Source: Gammaproteobacteria bacterium
Lineage (GTDB): Bacteria > Pseudomonadota > Gammaproteobacteria > SZUA-152
NCBI GenBank assembly: GCA_029882975.1
Contig: JAOUJW010000012.1
Span: forward strand, 62,001-126,000
Direction: 5' to 3'
DNA length: 64,000 nucleotides
Numbering within the stretch: the stretch's first letter is position 1; every line of letters starts with the position of its first letter. Of this stretch, positions 60,262 through 64,000 are shown piece after piece. The notes below the pieces were generated by a model. It did not search any database and had not been told where the DNA came from. It saw only the letters and a list, made by a program, of their open reading frames with translations. The position numbers were made by a program, and so were the translations under genes.

Positions 60262-62373
60262 TTAAGTGCGTTTGCGACGCAGAGCCAGCAAGGGCAACAG
60301 CAGCAAAGTCCAGATTCCCATGGCGCCACCACTGCCACCACCACTACTGCGTCCGGTGCCGGCACGCGGCGCGGTAAATGCGGGTTGTTGCTGGTCTACA
60401 CGGCGGCTGCGTGCGGTTTGTTGGCGGCGTTGTTGTTGGGCCTGGTGTTCCATTTCAACCCGACGTTTATTACTGCGATCGATGCCGTGGGCCGTAAAGG
60501 ACTCTTCCCGCATGGTGACCATGGAGGTGTAGTCGGTGACCAGTCCGAACTCCGTGGCCAAGTCCACAATGGCTTGTTTGATGTCCGCCTTTTCTCCAAA
60601 ATCCTGAATTTCCTCGTTCAGGTCTTCGATGCGGGCGAAAGCCCAAAGACGTTCAATTTCCGGGTTGTCATTGGCCGTGGCAGGGAAGGGGAAACGACTC
60701 TCATATATTTTTTGCTGTCCGGAGATTTTACTTTTGATTTGTACATGGGCTTGGCCGTTACCCCAATAGTGGCCAAAGAGCACCAGTTGTTGGCCTCGAT
60801 ATAAACTGCCGATTTGCGCCGGTGTGATATCAGCGGTTTTTACACCGGCGATATTCACCTCCATACCGTGCATGGCTTTGTGAGTCATCTTGCTGGTGGC
60901 TAGTATGATTTTACCCACAATGTCGTCACTGTTGGAGACATTGTCTGCGAAACCGCCGCTGGCCTTAGTGACAGCTTGTAACAAGGGACGATTGGCGCTG
61001 TTACCCATGATAAAAGTGAAAATGCGCATGTCCTGTTTTTTTACCAGTTCAATGAACTTCTTTTGCTCTGTTTCGCCCACATTGGCTACACCATCGGTGA
61101 CTAATACAATTCCAGTAGGGCGGTCGGAGTCTATCGCCTGCATACCCAATGCAATGCCTGCAAAAAGGTTGGTGCCACCACCCGGTTTAACGTTTTTCAC
61201 CTTGTCGGTGTAGTAACGCAGGTTTTCCGGGGTGGCGGCCACATAGCCAGTGGAGATTTCACTGGCGCTGTTGTTAAAAGTTACAATGCGAAAACGGTCT
61301 TGGGTGCGCATTTTCTTCAATGCCTGGTTGACGCCTTCGGCCAGCGTAGCGTATTTGCCTTGCATGGACCCGGAGATGTCCAATACAAACACCCAGTCCG
61401 TACCCTGTGTAATAGGGTCTAAGTCATCGCCGGGTGTGACTGTTAACATAAAAGTACCGCGACCGTTGGCTTTGGGTTTTTGGGTCACCAGATCGATGCT
61501 GCCGGGTAAGCCGTCTTGTAAGCGCCAGTACACCACAATGTCTTTGTTGAGGGTGTATGCTGTCCGGTTTTTTGGATTAACTTCTGTGGAAACAATTTGG
61601 CTTGTGTTGGCAACGTGTGTGTTTGGCTGCTCTTCGTTAGCCGTGGTGTTTAGCGTGGTTTGAGCTTGTGATCGCATTGCCACTTCCCACTCACCTTTGG
61701 CATTTTGGCTTACCTGAGCCAAGGGTTGATTGGGCAGGCGCAGGCCTTTGACGGGATAGGCGGATTTGAGTTGTAAATTGAATTTGAACGTATTTTCCAC
61801 CTTATCGTTATTGTTCCAAAAATTCAAAGCTGCTTCATCGACCCCACCTTCTTCCAGCGGGTAAACATAGCGGCCGATGCCAGTGTCGATGTGGGCCGGT
61901 TGAATGTAAACCAGACGAATGCGGGTGTCTTGACCCGCGCGAACGGGGTTGACGCTTATTTCAAAGGTCTTGTACCCATTTTTTTCGGTGATACCGCTGT
62001 CACGACCGGCGGCTTTTTCGGTTTCATAAATCTGCCGCGCCTGTTTCTTTTCCAGAACTTCTCCGGTGATCGGCTTACCGTCTATCCACAGTGTGAATTC
62101 GCCGACTGAGGCTTGTTCCGGCACCGGAAAGGCGTAAATGGCCTCCAGGTCTTGGGTATGTGGATTATGGAAGACTTGCTCGATACGCGTAATGGCGTAA
62201 CCGTCTTCGATGATCACATTGACCTCGTGATCTTTGATTTTTAGCTCCCCTAAATGATTGTTTTTGGGTGTGAGCAGACCGGCAGCTTGGCTGCTGCCTA
62301 TGATACAAAAACTCAGAGTCAGTCTAAGGAATAACCGGTAACTCTTGATAATAAAAGAATTAAATAGTTTCAT
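60262..62373 (-). CDS. VIT and VWA domain surface protein with GlyGly-CTERM sorting tail
   Basis: The protein is 703 residues from ATG 62373, chosen because GGAG stands eight bases upstream and the signal peptide (LRLTLSFCIIGSSQAAG) starts there; the frame extends 14 codons further. The VIT domain is at about 30-160 (VFHNPHTQDLEAIYAFPVPE). The VWA domain at about 315-480 has the metal-site DISGS in FVLDISGSMQGKY. The C-terminus has a Ser/Gly stretch, GGGSGGAMGIWTLL, a hydrophobic helix and RRKRT, the GlyGly-CTERM form processed by rhombosortase in gammaproteobacteria. It resembles inter-alpha-trypsin-inhibitor-like surface proteins that are sortase targets in related marine bacteria. It is divergent from the TetR gene and shares the operator region with it. 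Confidence 0.88.
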   Translation of the reverse strand: MKLFNSFIIKSYRLFLRLTLSFCIIGSSQAAGLLTPKNNHLGELKIKDHEVNVIIEDGYAITRIEQVFHNPHTQDLEAIYAFPVPEQASVGEFTLWIDGKPITGEVLEKKQARQIYETEKAAGRDSGITEKNGYKTFEISVNPVRAGQDTRIRLVYIQPAHIDTGIGRYVYPLEEGGVDEAALNFWNNNDKVENTFKFNLQLKSAYPVKGLRLPNQPLAQVSQNAKGEWEVAMRSQAQTTLNTTANEEQPNTHVANTSQIVSTEVNPKNRTAYTLNKDIVVYWRLQDGLPGSIDLVTQKPKANGRGTFMLTVTPGDDLDPITQGTDWVFVLDISGSMQGKYATLAEGVNQALKKMRTQDRFRIVTFNNSASEISTGYVAATPENLRYYTDKVKNVKPGGGTNLFAGIALGMQAIDSDRPTGIVLVTDGVANVGETEQKKFIELVKKQDMRIFTFIMGNSANRPLLQAVTKASGGFADNVSNSDDIVGKIILATSKMTHKAMHGMEVNIAGVKTADITPAQIGSLYRGQQLVLFGHYWGNGQAHVQIKSKISGQQKIYESRFPFPATANDNPEIERLWAFARIEDLNEEIQDFGEKADIKQAIVDLATEFGLVTDYTSMVTMREESFTAHGIDRSNKRRVEMEHQAQQQRRQQTARSRRVDQQQPAFTAPRAGTGRSSGGGSGGAMGIWTLLLLPLLALRRKRT

Positions 62374-62403
62374 GAGCGTTGCTCCTATCAATAACTGTAA
62401 ATG

Positions 62404-62510
62404 AACAGTGTTCAATTAAACGTTAAAAAATAAACAGTGTTCAATTAAAATTGACAAATGAACAGTGTTCAATTAAACTGTAGCATAGAACTAAACGGTG
62501 TTCAATTAAA
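62404..62510. promoter_or_regulatory. Divergent promoter region with four operator repeats
   Basis: AACAGTGTTCAATTAAA occurs at 62404-62420, 62433-62449, 62461-62477 and, with one change, 62494-62510. GAACAGTGTTC inside it is an odd palindrome. On the plus strand TTGACA (62451-62456) and TAAACT (62474-62479) are spaced by 17 bases, with the third repeat filling the spacer. On the minus strand the repeats supply TTGAAC/TTTAAT-like boxes. The TetR protein encoded next door is the obvious ligand, repressing both itself and the VIT/VWA gene (inference). Confidence 0.8.
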
Positions 62511-62562
62511 TGCCGAAACATTTTTGGTTAATATTCACAAACGTTTGATTGGGAAGACACTT

Positions 62563-63216
62563 ATGGCCAGACGCAGTGATCACAGCAAAGACGAAATCCG
62601 TGAAATGGCCTTGGCAGCTGCCAGTGCCTTGGCGGATCGTCACGGTTTAAGCGGCATTAGTGCTCGCAAAGTAGCGACGGATATTGGCTACACGGTAGGT
62701 ACCCTATATCTGGTGTTTAAAAATTTGGATGATGTAATTCTTCATGTAAACGCGCAAACGCTGGATCAGTTGTTTTCTCAGCTACGCGAAGCAACGCAGG
62801 ACTGCAAAGAGCCGACCCAATGCATACTGGCCATGGCACGAGCCTATGTGGGTTTCGCCACTCGGTACCCCAAACGCTGGAGCATGGTGTTTGAGCACAA
62901 TTTACCTGAAGGCGAACCGGTACCCGATTGGTTGGCGCTCAAGGTGAACGATATGTTTGAACTGGTGGAAACCCAGCTCATTTCTTTGATACCGCCTCAG
63001 CATGAGATTGGGGTTGGGGGCAGCGATTTAGTGAATAATTCCACTTCCGAACGTCAACAGGTATCCCGTACTATATGGTGCGGTGTTCACGGGATATGCG
63101 CTTTGGCGGTTACGGGAAAACTGGAAATCGGGGGGGCCGAATCCATTAATGTATTGACGGATTCATTGATCAAGAATTACCTGGCGGGGCTGGCCGGATC
63201 AAGAGGAGAATTATAA
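62563..63216 (+). CDS. TetR-family transcriptional regulator
   Basis: The protein is 217 residues from ATG 62563 (GGGAAG upstream). The frame is open back into the operator region, but the family N-terminus ARRSDHSKDEIREMALAAA begins here. The helix-turn-helix GISARKVATDIGYTVGTLYL is followed by FKNLDDVILHVNAQTL, and the ligand domain includes YPKRWSMVFEHNLPEG. The stop overlaps the next ATG as TAATG, so it is coupled to the acyltransferase gene. The four upstream repeats suggest autoregulation. A fatty-acid or acyl-CoA ligand would fit the operon partner, but this is inference. Confidence 0.88.
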   Translation: MARRSDHSKDEIREMALAAASALADRHGLSGISARKVATDIGYTVGTLYLVFKNLDDVILHVNAQTLDQLFSQLREATQDCKEPTQCILAMARAYVGFATRYPKRWSMVFEHNLPEGEPVPDWLALKVNDMFELVETQLISLIPPQHEIGVGGSDLVNNSTSERQQVSRTIWCGVHGICALAVTGKLEIGGAESINVLTDSLIKNYLAGLAGSRGEL

Positions 63217-64000
63217 TGAATGGCTTACAAAAAACATTGGCTGCGATAATGTCGCTGTTTTATAAAGTGGAAGTCAGGGGCTTGGAAAAACTCAAGACAT
63301 TGGATGAAAATGTCATCATCGTCGCGAACCATACCTCGTTTTTAGATGCACTGTTGTTGTACTGTTTTATACCGATCAATATGACTTTCGCCGTGAATAC
63401 TCATGTGGCCGGTGGATGGGTGCTTAAGTTCGTCCGTCGTTTGGTACATTTGTTTCCTATGGATCCGGGTAACCCGCTGGCCATACGCGCCTTAATACGG
63501 AAAGTACAGGAAGGGGAAAACGTGGTGATTTTCCCCGAGGGACGTATTACCGTTACCGGCTCTTTAATGAAAATCTATCACGGGCCCGGCTTGGTAGCAG
63601 TGCGCACGAATGCCACGGTTGTGCCCGTGTGTATAGACGGCGCACAGTATTCGCCTTTTTCCCGCATGAAGGGCCGCATACGTACTCGCTGGTTTCCGGA
63701 GATCTCCCTCAGTATATTAGACCCGCGCAAATTGAAGATGGACAACGAGGTCTCCGGTCGGGCCCGCAGAACCCGGGCCGGTAAAATTCTTTCGGATGTT
63801 ATGACTGAGATGGTATTTGCTTCCAGTCCTTATCGTACTACGATTTTTGATCGTCTACTGGATGCTCGCATTGTGCATGGCGGGAAACACATTGTTGGCG
63901 AAGACATTAACCGTAAGCCTATTAACTATGACACGGTGGTGACTAAGTGTTTGGCTCTGGGCAAGGAACTCACCAAGCACAGCAGCCGCGGTGAATATGT
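63216..64000 (+). CDS. Aas-like 1-acyl-glycerophosphate acyltransferase, start of a probably bifunctional protein (partial)
   Basis: The ATG at 63216 overlaps the TetR stop and has GAGGAG seven bases upstream. The 261 visible residues run off the window without a stop. They show the PlsC-type catalytic NHTSFLDA (H-x4-D) near 40-47 and FPEGR near 108-112, with AVNTHVAGGW between them. After the acyltransferase part comes SPYRTTIFDRLLDARIVHGG, the linker to an AMP-binding acyl-ACP synthetase domain in Aas proteins. The role would be reacylation of lysophospholipids at the inner membrane. The second domain must lie beyond 64000. Confidence 0.82.
   Translation, partial: MNGLQKTLAAIMSLFYKVEVRGLEKLKTLDENVIIVANHTSFLDALLLYCFIPINMTFAVNTHVAGGWVLKFVRRLVHLFPMDPGNPLAIRALIRKVQEGENVVIFPEGRITVTGSLMKIYHGPGLVAVRTNATVVPVCIDGAQYSPFSRMKGRIRTRWFPEISLSILDPRKLKMDNEVSGRARRTRAGKILSDVMTEMVFASSPYRTTIFDRLLDARIVHGGKHIVGEDINRKPINYDTVVTKCLALGKELTKHSSRGEY

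Overview
The window looks like a chromosomal segment of a gammaproteobacterium, probably marine or aquatic. The evidence is genes of the exosortase-A (XrtA) exopolysaccharide type, a GlyGly-CTERM (rhombosortase-type) surface protein, YjbH/GfcD-type export and GDP-fucose synthesis. The genus cannot be fixed from the sequence. No rRNA, tRNA or CRISPR array was seen.

Layout. (1) 1-10 kb: end of a glycosyltransferase, a secreted jelly-roll protein and an Ig-domain lipoprotein, a lysA-like PLP decarboxylase, galE, a stand-alone acyl carrier protein and a giant ATPase. The decarboxylase, ACP and ATPase are the usual companions of exosortase-A loci; the exosortase itself is not in view. (2) 10-16 kb: an export set of a small Ser/Thr/Ala-rich GfcA-like peptide, a YjbH/GfcD-like outer-membrane protein and a multi-SLBB Wza-like protein. 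(3) 16-28 kb: an AT-rich polysaccharide cluster on one strand (Wzz, aminotransferase, hexapeptide acetyltransferase, Wzx, WecF-like, Wzy, three glycosyltransferases, carbamoyltransferase, methyltransferase), many genes overlapping or a few bases apart. (4) 28-32 kb: two tandem WecA-like initiating transferases separated by a decayed IS3-family element, then cysC. (5) 32-34 kb: a graveyard of toxin-antitoxin genes (DUF1778/GNAT pair with an altered toxin start, a MazE-like gene with a stop) plus a broken partial copy of cysC. (6) 34-52 kb: an accessory island of at least 14 intact and 3 broken small secreted paralogues surrounding a thrombospondin-type-3-repeat protein, a Cys-motif protein, a 1977-residue PKD/YD-repeat (RHS) protein with a dockerin-like insert, an overlapping lipoprotein gene, and a cohesin-like/VCBS/TSP3 protein. 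This is the least explained and most interesting part. (7) 52-64 kb: fcl and gmd (GDP-L-fucose), a response regulator, a small two-gene operon behind a palindrome, a hybrid histidine kinase, a VIT/VWA protein with a GlyGly-CTERM tail, and a divergent TetR gene with four operator repeats that overlaps an Aas-like acyltransferase gene.

How the genes fit together. Regions 1-4 and 7 supply a Wzx/Wzy-type surface polysaccharide: WecA-like enzymes start the lipid-linked unit, glycosyltransferases extend and decorate it (amino sugar, acetyl, carbamoyl, methyl, possibly fucose), Wzx flips it, Wzy/Wzz polymerise it and the SLBB/YjbH proteins export it. The island in region 6 looks like an exported, variable protein system. 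By inference its RHS protein could be tethered to the neighbouring VCBS protein by a cohesin/dockerin contact, with the overlapping lipoprotein as a candidate immunity partner.
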